NCBI RefSeq assembly: GCF_001049735.1
Contig: NZ_CVPC01000004.1
Location: 86,215 to 150,214 of the forward strand
Reading direction: 5' to 3'
From: Nereida ignava
GTDB taxonomy: Bacteria; Pseudomonadota; Alphaproteobacteria; Rhodobacterales; Rhodobacteraceae
Length of the DNA: 64,000 nt
Shown here: positions 56,286 to 64,000 of the stretch, one piece after another
Numbering within the stretch: the first letter of the stretch is position 1
How the letters are laid out: each line of letters begins with the position of its first letter
The notes under the pieces: model-generated
The model's input: only the letters and a program-made list of their open reading frames with translations
Told to the model about the DNA's origin: nothing
The model's database searches: none
Made by a program: the position numbers and the translations under genes

Positions 56286-56858
56286 CTAGAACACAAACGC
56301 CCAGATCAAGCCGGGCACAACCTGTGCCGCCATCAAAACACCACTCAAGCCGACGATCAGTTTGCTGCCCCAAAAACGTCGTACGATGAAAACGCCAGCA
56401 ATCAGGCTCATCCCCATTTCAATCGGCGCGACAATCCCAGCATAATGATTGCGATCCCAATAGCTGAGCGGGCTTTGGTAAATCCAATCCGTTAGGGGCC
56501 AGAAATGCGCCCGCCCATCATCGTGATGCAGCGGAAAATCAAACAGCAGATGTAAAAGAGCCGCGCCGCAAAGCGCAATTGCCCAATCCAGCCGCAACCA
56601 AAGCGCCGCTGCAAAGCCAGCCCCCCATAAAATAAAACTGTTATCAATCCGAAAAACGGCCTGCCAGAGGTCGGAAAAGTAAAGCTCCCCGAACACAATG
56701 CGCGCATCAATTCCCATCACAAACAGTGACCACCCTACCATCACATAAAGCGATGCATCAGGGATCAGCGCACCGGCCAATGCGGCAGCAGTGATCCGTG
56801 ACGCGTTCGGCCGGCCAAATACCGCCAGTCCAAAAATCAGATGTGCCGGTGTGTTCAT
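56286..56858 (-). CDS. Membrane-bound metal-dependent hydrolase-like protein (YdjM-type)
   Basis: The 190-residue protein starts at ATG 56858 (GGAGGG six bases upstream; the frame is open to 57056 across the cobQ start and the excess is discarded). It has four to five hydrophobic segments and histidine/aspartate pairs in PAHLIFGL, GALIPDASLY, LLFDFPLHHDDGRAHFWP and YWDRNHYAGI, the pattern of the membrane-bound YdjM/DUF457 family with a predicted metal site. Role unknown. It is divergent from cobQ with 52 bases between starts. Confidence 0.83.
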   Translation of the reverse strand: MNTPAHLIFGLAVFGRPNASRITAAALAGALIPDASLYVMVGWSLFVMGIDARIVFGELYFSDLWQAVFRIDNSFILWGAGFAAALWLRLDWAIALCGAALLHLLFDFPLHHDDGRAHFWPLTDWIYQSPLSYWDRNHYAGIVAPIEMGMSLIAGVFIVRRFWGSKLIVGLSGVLMAAQVVPGLIWAFVF

Positions 56859-56910
56859 CGTAGCCCTCCGCTGCGGGTCAATGTAAACACAGGTAACGCG
56901 AGGGGGCACA

Positions 56911-58377
56911 ATGACAAAAGCAATCATGATACAGGGTGCCGGCTCAAATGTGGGCAAGTCGATCTTGGTGGCTGGCATCGCGCGGGCGTGTGTGCGGCGC
57001 GGTATGAGCGTGCGCCCGTTCAAGCCGCAAAACATGTCCAACAACGCCGCTGTCACTGAAGATGGGGGCGAAATCGGCCGCGCCCAAGCGCTTCAAGCAA
57101 TGGCCTGTGGCGTGGCCCCGCACACGGATATGAACCCCGTTTTGCTCAAGCCCGAAACTGACATCGGTGCGCAAGTCATCGTACAAGGCGAGCGCGTTGC
57201 CACACTTAAAGCACGTGATTACGCCAAAGCAAAGCCCAAGCTGATGCAAGCCGTCCTTGAAAGTTTTCACCGTCTCGCAAGCACTACCGATCTGGTCATT
57301 ATCGAAGGCGCGGGCTCACCTGCGGAGGTCAACTTGCGCGCGGGCGACATTGCCAACATGGGTTTTGCCGAAGCCGCAGGGGTTCCCGTGGCCCTAATCG
57401 GCGACATTGATCGCGGCGGCGTTATTGCCCAACTGGTCGGCACCCATGTGGTGCTACCCTCCGAGGACCGCGCGAGGATTAAGGCATTCGGCATCAACAA
57501 ATTTCGCGGCGATACGACCCTGTTTGATGAGGGGCTAACCGCAATCATGGATCACACCGGCTGGACGTCGTTGGGCGTGATCCCTTGGTTTGCCGATGCG
57601 TGGAAACTACCTGCCGAAGACGTGATGGACGTTGCCAGCCGAACCGGTGGCGCGTTCAAGATCGCTGTTCCGCGCCTTGGCCGCATTGCAAATTTTGACG
57701 ATCTGGACCCGCTTTCGTCCGAGCCGGACATCACAGTTGAAATAATTGAGGCCGGACGCCCCCTGCCCGCTGATGCGCAGCTGGTTTTGATACCGGGCAG
57801 TAAATCAACGATCGCCGATCTGGCCCATTTCAAGCAACAAGGCTGGGACATCGACCTACAGGCCCATGTGCGGCGTGGCGGTAATGTGTTGGGCATTTGC
57901 GGTGGGTATCAGATGTTGGGGAGCAAAATCCATGATCCCGATGGCATTGAGGGACCGGCTTGTTCCGTCGATGGGCTGGGTCTGCTTGACGTTGAAACGG
58001 TTATGCACCCCCAAAAACGCCTTAGCTTATCATCCGCGTTTCACACAGCATCCGGCCACCCCGTTGAAGGATATGAAATTCACTTAGGCAAAACGACAGG
58101 CAAAGACTGCAACGCCGCGTGGTTGACCCTAGATGGGCGCTCTGAGGGGGCCGCATCCGCGAATGGCAGGATCAAAGGGTGTTATCTGCACGGGCTTTTT
58201 GCAGCAGATAAATTCCGCGCAGCCTACCTTGCAGAATTGGGCAGCACATCCAGGCAGCTTGATTATCAAGGCGATGTAGAGGCCACTCTTGATGCGCTTG
58301 CTGATCACCTAGAGAAGCATATGCATATCGACGCTTTGTTGGCATGCGCCGCTGATATACGCGGACCTGCGGCCTAA
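56911..58377 (+). CDS. cobQ: Cobyric acid synthase
   Basis: CobQ amidates four side chains of adenosylcobyrinic a,c-diamide during cobalamin synthesis. The 488-residue protein has the P-loop-like [41 protein letters not shown], and a C-terminal triad-type amidotransferase with nucleophile Cys in [10 protein letters not shown] and His in YEIHLG. AGGGGGC precedes the ATG. It is not next to other cobalamin genes in the window. Its stop shares four bases with the convergent DUF2497 gene. Confidence 0.94.
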   Translation: MTKAIMIQGAGSNVGKSILVAGIARACVRRGMSVRPFKPQNMSNNAAVTEDGGEIGRAQALQAMACGVAPHTDMNPVLLKPETDIGAQVIVQGERVATLKARDYAKAKPKLMQAVLESFHRLASTTDLVIIEGAGSPAEVNLRAGDIANMGFAEAAGVPVALIGDIDRGGVIAQLVGTHVVLPSEDRARIKAFGINKFRGDTTLFDEGLTAIMDHTGWTSLGVIPWFADAWKLPAEDVMDVASRTGGAFKIAVPRLGRIANFDDLDPLSSEPDITVEIIEAGRPLPADAQLVLIPGSKSTIADLAHFKQQGWDIDLQAHVRRGGNVLGICGGYQMLGSKIHDPDGIEGPACSVDGLGLLDVETVMHPQKRLSLSSAFHTASGHPVEGYEIHLGKTTGKDCNAAWLTLDGRSEGAASANGRIKGCYLHGLFAADKFRAAYLAELGSTSRQLDYQGDVEATLDALADHLEKHMHIDALLACAADIRGPAA

Positions 58378-58967
58378 TCCAGATCGATACTTGCCATTGC
58401 GCGGTGGATTTCGCGCCGTACCAGTTTTCGGACATTACGGCTGATCCGCTCGCCTAACTCTCCCTGAAGTTCCTCTCGGACAAGTTTGCCGATCAACTCG
58501 CGCAGAGCATCCTCATCCATCACATGCTCTTGGAACATGTTGTCATCTTCAGCTGAATTTGCCGAAGTTTCCGGACCAACCTCATCCGCCACAACTGAGG
58601 ACAGATCAGCATCCGACAAAAGCGCCGCCTCAGCTTCTTGATCCTCATATGGGGGCACTTGAGACGCGGGGGATTTCGCGTCACCGGTAAAAAACGCCAC
58701 TACGTTATCTTCGATCTCAGCTGCAGCCGCTGTTGCAACTGCCTGCTCAATCGGTGCGGTAGCAGCTGCTGTATCCACCGTCTCATCAAGATCCACGCGC
58801 AACGCTTCGGTCAGCAACAGCCGTGCAGCAGGTTTTTGCGCATCTGACGTAGGTTCTGCAGCTGGTATCTCCGCTGCACTCTGGCGCGCAGGTGCATCAT
58901 CGGCGACCAATCGACGAATAGACGACAAGACGTCTTCGATATCTGCGTTATTGACTGTGTCCGACAT
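58374..58967 (-). CDS. DUF2497 (PopZ-like) polar organising protein candidate
   Basis: The 197-residue protein from ATG 58967 has a short N-terminal helix [24 protein letters not shown], a long acidic Ala/Glu/Asp/Pro-rich linker (about 45-140), and a C-terminal helical block [19 protein letters not shown] with [17 protein letters not shown]. This plan matches DUF2497, the family of the polar scaffold PopZ. The role at a cell pole is inference from the family. It is upstream of tolC on the same strand; the open frame to 59051 is not needed. Confidence 0.82.
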   Translation of the reverse strand: MSDTVNNADIEDVLSSIRRLVADDAPARQSAAEIPAAEPTSDAQKPAARLLLTEALRVDLDETVDTAAATAPIEQAVATAAAAEIEDNVVAFFTGDAKSPASQVPPYEDQEAEAALLSDADLSSVVADEVGPETSANSAEDDNMFQEHVMDEDALRELIGKLVREELQGELGERISRNVRKLVRREIHRAMASIDLD

Positions 58968-59064
58968 TGAGTTTGCCCGTAAGTTGCTTACCCCGATACT
59001 AGCCGAGCATCCCGCGCGCGACAACAGGTTGCTGCGCCCACAGTAAATCACACGCGTAATGTGC

Positions 59065-60441
59065 TTACTTGTTCAGACCTTTAAGAATACGATCAAGCTG
59101 TTGGCCCTGCTTGGATTTTTTCGTCGGACCATCTTTGACCAACTCATAGTAACCAGCAGGATCATATGTCTGAATGCCAAGCTTCAGATAATCAGCGGTC
59201 AAAAGACCCATTGAAACCAGCACACCGTAGGATGCACGCCGTTCATCAATCAACGCGCTGATGCGTTGTGTGCGCGCGTTCAACAGTTCCTGCTCAGCGT
59301 CGAGCACATCAAGTGTCGTCCGTGCACCAAGCTTTGCTTCTTCACGCACCCCGTTAAATGCCGTTTGTGCCGCGCGCACCTGACGTTCGGCCGACTGAAT
59401 TTGCGCCCGTGCAATGGACAAATCCGCAAAGGCGTTCTCAACTGATTGGCGCACATCGTTGCTCGCTACATGCACGTTTGCCAGACTTGCGTCACGACGC
59501 GCTTGAGCTTGGCGAACTAACGACGACAGACGCCCACCTTGGTAAATTGGTTGGCTTAGCTCGATCTGGGCGGTTTCGGTCGTGTCAAAATCGTCATCAA
59601 CCCCGATACGGCCCGTCAGTGTAACCGTGCTGCCCATAGCTGCTTCGGCGCGTGCTACATTCAACTCCGCAACGGTCACTTCACGCTGCGCACGCTTTGC
59701 GCTTGGGTGGTTACGTTGTGCAAATTCTACCGCCGCAGCAATTGATTTTGCAGGGCTTGGAACAGGTTTGACCGCTTGCAAATCACCCGGCTTGCGCCCA
59801 ACTGCATTTGCATATTCCGCCATTGCACGGCTAAGCGCACCTTGCGCAGACGCCAGATCACCACGCGCGCTGGCCATGCGGGCCTCAGCAAGGGCAACAT
59901 CTGTTCGCGTCACTTCACCTACATCAAAGCGGTCCTGAGCGGCGCGCAATTCGCGGTTCAGCAAGGTCAGGTTATTATTGCGAAGCGCCACCAATTGGCG
60001 CTGACGCCGGACGTTCAAATATGCGTCAATCGCGCGGAACAAAATCTGCTGTTCAGCCAAAACAAGCCCTTCACGCCCCGCCAGAACAGCTTCTTTGGCG
60101 GCCTCCGCCCCAAGTCGTGAGCGGTTGTTATCGTAAAGTGTGATCTGCGCCGAAAGTGTTCCCGAAGCGCTGTAATCAAACGAATTCAAAGCATTTGCGT
60201 TTGTGCCAGTCGCCGCCGCAGAAAAAGCAATGACCGGCTTCAGCGCAGCCATTGATTGCGCCACATCTTCGTCAGCAGCACGTAGCAGTGCGCGTTGCTG
60301 TTGCAACAGACCCGAATGTTTGTAGGCCGCGATCAACGCATCTTTTAAACTATCCGCAGCAGATGCCTGAGGCAGCAGAGTCGTAAAAACGGTGATAGCA
60401 GTTGCAAGAAGATACGCTGGACGACGAGGCGTTGAGAACAT
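59065..60441 (-). CDS. tolC: TolC-family outer-membrane efflux protein
   Basis: The 458-residue protein has a signal peptide (about 1-28, ending ASAA) and two outer-membrane-factor repeats rich in long amphipathic helices: YLNVRRQRQLVALRNNNL, EAKLGARTTLDVLDAEQELLNART. These form the trimeric channel-tunnel that exports drugs or proteins with an inner-membrane pump. It is followed by the DUF2497 gene and preceded by the pcm-like gene; a promoter with a near-consensus -35 box lies within the pcm-like 3' end. Confidence 0.93.
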   Translation of the reverse strand: MFSTPRRPAYLLATAITVFTTLLPQASAADSLKDALIAAYKHSGLLQQQRALLRAADEDVAQSMAALKPVIAFSAAATGTNANALNSFDYSASGTLSAQITLYDNNRSRLGAEAAKEAVLAGREGLVLAEQQILFRAIDAYLNVRRQRQLVALRNNNLTLLNRELRAAQDRFDVGEVTRTDVALAEARMASARGDLASAQGALSRAMAEYANAVGRKPGDLQAVKPVPSPAKSIAAAVEFAQRNHPSAKRAQREVTVAELNVARAEAAMGSTVTLTGRIGVDDDFDTTETAQIELSQPIYQGGRLSSLVRQAQARRDASLANVHVASNDVRQSVENAFADLSIARAQIQSAERQVRAAQTAFNGVREEAKLGARTTLDVLDAEQELLNARTQRISALIDERRASYGVLVSMGLLTADYLKLGIQTYDPAGYYELVKDGPTKKSKQGQQLDRILKGLNK

Positions 60442-60499
60442 TAGAAAAGCTTCCTAGAGATCAGCTGCGGGGCGCGAAAACCGCGTCCCACCTTAACTG

Positions 60500-60529
60500 A
60501 ACTATCTAGTATAGTTTTCAGAGTGTCAA
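60500..60529 (-). promoter_or_regulatory. Candidate tolC promoter with overlapping inverted repeat
   Basis: On the minus strand a perfect TTGACA lies at 60524-60529 and GATAGT 17 bases on. The inverted repeat AACTAT-CTAGT-ATAGTT (60500-60516) covers the -10 region, a place for a repressor such as a TetR-type protein. Both boxes lie at or past the end of the pcm-like gene, so tolC can be transcribed on its own. Confidence 0.4.
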
Positions 60530-61179
60530 AGCTGAAAGGCAGTTGCCGCTTGAAAATCCGGCAGGATCGGCGCAGTTGCGTTGAATGCAAAACGCCAGCT
60601 CACTTTACCGTCTTGTTTGTGACCGATCATGGCCCGCCCGAGCGCGTTTTCCATCATAATCGCACCGATACGGCCGCCGTCTTTTAGCTGTGCCAGCAAC
60701 GCATCCGGTACAACTTCGACGCCACCGTTGATCACGATCACATCAAACGGCCCCTCAGAAGCAGCCCCTTCCGCTAAGCCACAATCTTTGACAGCCGCGT
60801 TATCGATATTGTTTTCTGACAGATTGCTCTGAGCAATCTCGGCCATCTCGGCATCACTTTCCACACCAACAACAGCCGCGGCCATATGTGCCAAAACTGC
60901 CGTGGAGTAGCCGTGCCCGCAGGCCACGTCGAGGACAAGATCGTCAGTGTCTATGGTCAGCGCATCAAGAAGCTTGGCAAAGCTGCGTGCTTCCAACAAA
61001 ACACGGCCCCCGCCCAATGCTACTTCGCCATCCATGTACGCCGCCTCACGTTTTTCGGGCGGGACATAGACCTCACGTGGGATCGACAGCATTGCATCAA
61101 TAATCGGGAACTTCGTGACGTCCGACGGGCGCACTTGTGTATCGACCATCATGCGGCGGCGTGTTGCAAAATCGCTCAT
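60526..61179 (-). CDS. Protein-L-isoaspartate O-methyltransferase-like protein
   Basis: The 217-residue SAM-dependent methyltransferase has DTQVRPSDVTKFPIIDAMLSIPREVYVP at the N-terminus, the SAM motif LDVACGHGYSTAVLAHM, VGVESDAEMA and VINGGVEVVPDALLAQL. The first part and overall plan match PCMT proteins that repair isoaspartyl residues; in Rhodobacteraceae the gene neighbours tolC. Start is ATG 61179 by family resemblance, with only a weak ribosome site; 61224 is open too. Confidence 0.85.
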   Translation of the reverse strand: MSDFATRRRMMVDTQVRPSDVTKFPIIDAMLSIPREVYVPPEKREAAYMDGEVALGGGRVLLEARSFAKLLDALTIDTDDLVLDVACGHGYSTAVLAHMAAAVVGVESDAEMAEIAQSNLSENNIDNAAVKDCGLAEGAASEGPFDVIVINGGVEVVPDALLAQLKDGGRIGAIMMENALGRAMIGHKQDGKVSWRFAFNATAPILPDFQAATAFQL

Positions 61180-61345
61180 ATCGTAGATCCCGTTGGCTGC
61201 TGGATATGTTCGTGCTTTTGCCACAGCACAAAGAAGGCTGCAATGGCGTTCGCAGTCAGTTCACAGTAGACGATTTTGGGTTGTGCAATGGCAAACGCAC
61301 CGCTAAATCAACGCTACACCACGCGATTGCACTGCAAACGCACGA

Positions 61346-61419
61346 GGCGAGTTGGCGGAGTGGTGACGCAGCGGATTGCAAATCCGTGTACACCGGTTCG
61401 ATTCCGGTACTCGCCTCCA
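61346..61419 (+). tRNA. tRNA-Cys (GCA)
   Basis: A 74-nucleotide cloverleaf from GGCGAGT to ACTCGCC-T-CCA. The acceptor stem pairs perfectly, the D-arm contains GGCGGAGTGG, the anticodon loop reads TT-GCA-AA (anticodon 61378-61380) on a CGGAT/ATCCG stem, and the T-arm is GGTTCGATTCC-like. The discriminator base is U, characteristic of cysteine tRNAs, and the CCA is encoded. A tyrosine integrase gene begins 250 bases past its 3' end, so the 3' part is the likely attachment site. Confidence 0.97.
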
Positions 61420-61421
61420 AT

Positions 61422-61447
61422 AAAATCAATGACTTAGTTGATTTTTT
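61422..61447 (+). terminator. Terminator-like hairpin after tRNA-Cys
   Basis: AAAATCAA (61422-61429) pairs with TTGATTTT (61438-61445) around an 8-base loop, followed by TT; the stem is AT-rich. It probably ends the tRNA transcript, three bases past its CCA. Confidence 0.6.
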
Positions 61448-61461
61448 CTTCGAAAAATAGC

Positions 61462-61491
61462 GATACACACTTGATACACACTGTACACACC
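61462..61491 (+). repeat. Tandem 10-11 bp repeats upstream of the integrase
   Basis: GATACACACTT (61462-61472), GATACACACT (61473-61482) and the partial GTACACACC (61483-61491) follow one another without gaps, just past the tRNA terminator. Short tandem boxes beside an attachment site are typical of integrase arm-type binding sites. Confidence 0.6.
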
Positions 61492-61668
61492 AGGGCGTAA
61501 CTGCGTTTGCGGTGTTGAACAGGGTGTTTTGAGTGCTGCGTGAATCGGTGCTTTTTTCGCCTTTTCTTGTGATGGCACGCTGTGCCTAACAGGGCAAACG
61601 CACAGATTTCTGCGCCCTTTGTAATATGCGCAGTTTTCCTAAGTGCCCGTGCGCTGTATGCTATTTAT

Positions 61669-63162
61669 ATGTCACAGGATGTCCAAACCATCCGCATCAG
61701 CGAATATGTGCGCTTGGACAAGCGACAACGCAGCGCCAAATGGCAAGCCCGCGTGAAGCTCGCAGACGGCAGCTGGCATCGGTTTTCTACGAAGACTGAG
61801 GACATAAATCGCGCGACTAATATTGCTATGAAGTTCTTCTACACAGCTGAAGATCGCGCCAAGAACAACCTGCCGCAAAGCACACGTAAGTTTAAGCGTG
61901 TGGCAGAGTTTGCGCGGGATCGCATGCAGGAAGAGCTGGATGCAGGTGGCGGACACATCGTGTTCAAAGACTACATCACGGCAATCGACAAATATCTTGT
62001 GCCCTATTTTGGCGCCTATGATGTTTCTAGCATCGATGCAAAGGCACTGGTGGACTTTGGCAAGTGGCGCACGGAGAAGCTGGGACGCAAAGCGCATCAC
62101 AGCACCATCAACACGCACAACACTGCCTTGAACAGGGTGTTAGATGAAGCCGAGCAGCGTGGCTGGATCACGCATGCCATTCGCCCAAAGCCTATCAATG
62201 ATGGCATCAAGACCAAGAGCCGGGGCAGCTTCACTCGTGAAGAATACCGCATGATCTATGAAGAGCTTCGCGGGTTCCACAAACTCACTGACAAACCCAT
62301 TACAGCCGGCACACGTGAGGTTCTGCGCAACTATGTACTGATCCTTGCCAACACTGGCATGCGGCATGGCACAGAAGCATTGGACCTCAAATGGAAGAAC
62401 CTACTGTGGCTGCAAGAAGAGGATCAGACCTATCTGGGACTGTTCGTAGACGGCAAGACGGGTCAGCGGCCTTTGGTGGCGAGAGATCGTGCCATACGGC
62501 CATTTGAGCGTCAGGTTGAAATCAATCCTGATCTGTCGGGTATGACGCTGAATGAAGTGATCGAAGCCAAACTCGATGAGTATGTGTTTGTGACACGTTT
62601 GGGTCAGCAGGTGGCGCGAGCAAACCTATCGCGCAACTTCGAGAAGCTTTTGGACAAGCTTGGGCTGGTATATGGCGCAGATGGCAAGAAGCGTACCCTA
62701 TACAGCTGGCGGCACTTCTACGCGACACTGGACCTACAGCGCGGGATCAGCACACATGCGCTCAGCAGACAAATGGGCAACAGCACGGGCGTACTTGACC
62801 GGTTTTACAGCAAGCTATCCCCCTTTATGAACCCAGGGCTTCATTCGGGGCGCGATTTGCGCAACGAGCAGCTTGAGCTGAAAAACACAGTGGCTTTGAC
62901 TGAGCCAGCGCAACGGACTGCTTCTGTGCCCTTGGAAGCGCAAGCCACATCCGACACGGCGCAAAAGGCCCCTGCCCTGTCTGCAGCGGCTAAGGCGTTT
63001 GATTTGTTTGATGCGGGGAAACTGAGCGAAAGCGCCCTGCTGATTGCGCTTGGTGTGTCACGTGTTGATTATAAACCTAACGAGGAATTGCGCTTGCGGG
63101 CCTTGATCGCGTTTGAAAGCGAACGGCTGAGCGAAGACGGGTTGATGAAGGTTTTAGGCTAA
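61669..63162 (+). CDS. Tyrosine-type site-specific integrase with C-terminal extension
   Basis: This 497-residue recombinase is likely responsible for element insertion at tRNA-Cys. A core-binding domain (about 70-180) is followed by the catalytic domain with Arg232 (NTGMRHGTEALDL), Arg348-His349 (YSWRHFYATL) and nucleophile Tyr380 (DRFYSK). The last box reads QMGNST where a LGHSS-type His is usual. About 115 residues follow the catalytic Tyr, including two short similar helices, FDAGKLSESALLIAL (about 446-460) and FESERLSEDGLMKVL (about 482-496). ATG 61669 is preferred to GTG 61582. Its stop shares four bases with the convergent recombinase gene. Confidence 0.88.
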   Translation: MSQDVQTIRISEYVRLDKRQRSAKWQARVKLADGSWHRFSTKTEDINRATNIAMKFFYTAEDRAKNNLPQSTRKFKRVAEFARDRMQEELDAGGGHIVFKDYITAIDKYLVPYFGAYDVSSIDAKALVDFGKWRTEKLGRKAHHSTINTHNTALNRVLDEAEQRGWITHAIRPKPINDGIKTKSRGSFTREEYRMIYEELRGFHKLTDKPITAGTREVLRNYVLILANTGMRHGTEALDLKWKNLLWLQEEDQTYLGLFVDGKTGQRPLVARDRAIRPFERQVEINPDLSGMTLNEVIEAKLDEYVFVTRLGQQVARANLSRNFEKLLDKLGLVYGADGKKRTLYSWRHFYATLDLQRGISTHALSRQMGNSTGVLDRFYSKLSPFMNPGLHSGRDLRNEQLELKNTVALTEPAQRTASVPLEAQATSDTAQKAPALSAAAKAFDLFDAGKLSESALLIALGVSRVDYKPNEELRLRALIAFESERLSEDGLMKVLG

Positions 63163-63725
63163 AGAAGTTCCACAGCCTCACTAAGCTGCTCAGCGTTCAC
63201 ATCAATATACCTCTGGGTAGTGCTTATATGACTGTGCCCTGCCAGTTCTGCCAATAGCCGCACCCCTACCCCCTTGTTGGCCAATCGCGTGATGTACGTG
63301 CGTCTTCCCGAATGACTGCTTGCATCCTTGAGCCCCACTGCTTTGTAGATGTCCAGGAATAGCTGACACATGGTGTTGGCCGAGAAGTGTCCACCCTTTT
63401 GGCTCTCAAACAATGCGTGATGCGGCTTGGCTGTGCGGATTGATGCGCTGTACTCGACTAGGGCTTTGCGTAAGCGTTGGTTGAGATACACCGTGCGTGT
63501 ATGCCCGCCCTTGCTTTGATCCGCTTTAAGGATGAACTGCGTGCGCACGCTGCCTGCTTCATCAAACACGTTGCCCACGGTGAGTGCTGCGATCTCCTTT
63601 GCTCTCAGCCCTGCGTAGAAGCTGGTGAGTATGATCGTCTCGTCACGCACCGGATGACGCCTGCTGCGGCAGTACTGTATCACCCTCCGCAACTGCGCAT
63701 CGTTAAGTGTCTGTGCTTGGCGCAT
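63159..63725 (-). CDS. Small catalytic-domain-only tyrosine recombinase
   Basis: The 188-residue protein lacks the N-terminal core-binding domain but retains the whole catalytic set: Arg41 (AGLRAKEIAAL), Lys72 (QSKGGHTR), His138 and Arg141 (SHSGRRTYI), His164 (AGHSHIS), Tyr173 (TQRYIDV). This size and plan resemble FimB/FimE-type recombinases and similar small roseobacter integrases. It is transcribed from a 275-base non-coding stretch rich in dyads. Whether it inverts DNA, moves an element or acts with the neighbouring integrase is unknown. Confidence 0.88.
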   Translation of the reverse strand: MRQAQTLNDAQLRRVIQYCRSRRHPVRDETIILTSFYAGLRAKEIAALTVGNVFDEAGSVRTQFILKADQSKGGHTRTVYLNQRLRKALVEYSASIRTAKPHHALFESQKGGHFSANTMCQLFLDIYKAVGLKDASSHSGRRTYITRLANKGVGVRLLAELAGHSHISTTQRYIDVNAEQLSEAVELL

Positions 63726-63796
63726 GGCGCTATCTCCTCAAAACCTAAGCATTTGTTAGCTTTGAGCATAAAGTCTGAGATATTGGTCTTCCTACC

Positions 63797-63812
63797 GGAA
63801 AGACGTCTTTCC
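63797..63812. repeat. Perfect 16-bp palindrome upstream of the small recombinase
   Basis: GGAAAGAC-GTCTTTCC is a perfect palindrome 72 bases before the recombinase start. A third, slightly shortened half-site (GTCTTCC, 63786-63792) lies to its left. This looks like a protein-binding or recombination site. The rest of 63726-64000, apart from the inverted repeat at 63908-63972, shows no gene that I can support. Confidence 0.6.
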
Positions 63813-63907
63813 TGAAGTCTATGTTTTACAATGACTTACGCAATAATCTCATACTATACATGTTCTATGAGGTTTTGGGCTGTGTGATTACGCTCAGTAC
63901 AAGCCTT

Positions 63908-63972
63908 GCTGCTATGCTCCGCTGTCTACAACACATCCCTCCCAAAACATGGAGACAGCGGAGCTTAGCAGC
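63908..63972. repeat. 20-bp inverted repeat with 25-base spacer
   Basis: GCTGCTATGCTCCGCTGTCT (63908-63927) and AGACAGCGGAGCTTAGCAGC (63953-63972) are complementary at 19 of 20 positions. Neither strand has a T-run after the stem, so a plain terminator is unlikely. It may be a recombination site, a hairpin origin or ends of a small repeat element. Confidence 0.7.
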
Positions 63973-64000
63973 GCCATTAGCACTGCGAAGCCAATAATCT

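Larger units (their letters stand above)
61292..61603. repeat. Four copies of GCAAACGCA around tRNA-Cys and the integrase leader
   Basis: GCAAACGCAC occurs on plus at 61292-61301, 61334-61343 and 61594-61603, and the 9-base core on minus (TGCGTTTGC) at 61502-61510. Two copies lie left of the tRNA and two between it and the integrase gene. Four copies in 312 bases are far above chance. They may be integrase or excisionase arm sites or regulator sites. Confidence 0.55.

Noticed and set aside
63726..64000. CRISPR or satellite array
   Set aside because: The repeats present are inverted pairs, not regularly spaced direct repeats; no CRISPR array is seen anywhere in the window.
61420..64000. Right-end copy of the tRNA-Cys 3' sequence (second attachment site)
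   Set aside because: No duplicate of the T-arm/acceptor segment is found downstream within the window, so the right boundary must lie outside it.

Overview
The window looks like a chromosomal segment of a marine alphaproteobacterium of the Roseobacter group (Rhodobacteraceae). The grounds are the gene set and order (hflK-hflC-DUF2065-degP, purA-DUF2842, secG-pyrG, phaZ/phaC-phaP-phaR, msbA-like/ygfZ/efp, DUF2497/tolC/pcm-like) and protein families I associate with that group. This is recognition from memory; no database search was possible. No interval longer than about 275 bases lacks a gene.

Layout. (1) 1-8.9 kb: on the minus strand rpiA, gor, then the membrane proteostasis run hflK-hflC-DUF2065-degP; on the plus strand sdaA, followed by a convergent thiamine pyrophosphokinase gene. 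(2) 8.9-17.4 kb: a 677-residue acidic, low-complexity protein of unknown role, purA/DUF2842, secG, pyrG, and a TerB-PhzF-DUF1330-TerB run. (3) 17.5-24.3 kb: a polar amino-acid/amine ABC importer (ATPase, binding protein, two permeases) followed by a glutamine amidotransferase, a glutamine-synthetase-like ligase and an FAD oxidase. This is the enzyme logic of gamma-glutamylated amine breakdown. (4) 24.4-31.8 kb: an orphan DegT-type aminotransferase, a LysR regulator coupled to phaR, and the polyhydroxyalkanoate locus phaR-phaP-phaC with divergent phaZ. Two perfect PhaR-type boxes lie upstream of phaP.

(5) 31.8-39.2 kb, minus strand: the most unusual region. A tight operon encodes SDR, LacI regulator, double-SnoaL protein, bicupin, MetE-C-like methyltransferase and alpha/beta hydrolase. 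Its promoter carries a LacI-type operator. Immediately upstream lies msrA overlapping a second double-SnoaL protein. I do not recognise this set as a characterised pathway. (6) 39.3-61.2 kb: mostly housekeeping and single genes (MFS, rhomboid, inositol monophosphatase, group II decarboxylase, LysR/metF, DUF2235, valS, three PLP enzymes in all, msbA-like exporter, ygfZ, efp, cobQ, PopZ-like DUF2497, tolC, pcm-like).

(7) 61.3-64.0 kb: tRNA-Cys(GCA) with a tyrosine integrase just past its 3' end, then a convergent 188-residue catalytic-domain-only recombinase and a non-coding stretch rich in inverted repeats. This is the left edge of an integrated element that continues beyond the window. Repeat families around the tRNA and integrase, and a short C-terminal extension on the integrase, are not explained by ordinary gene content.
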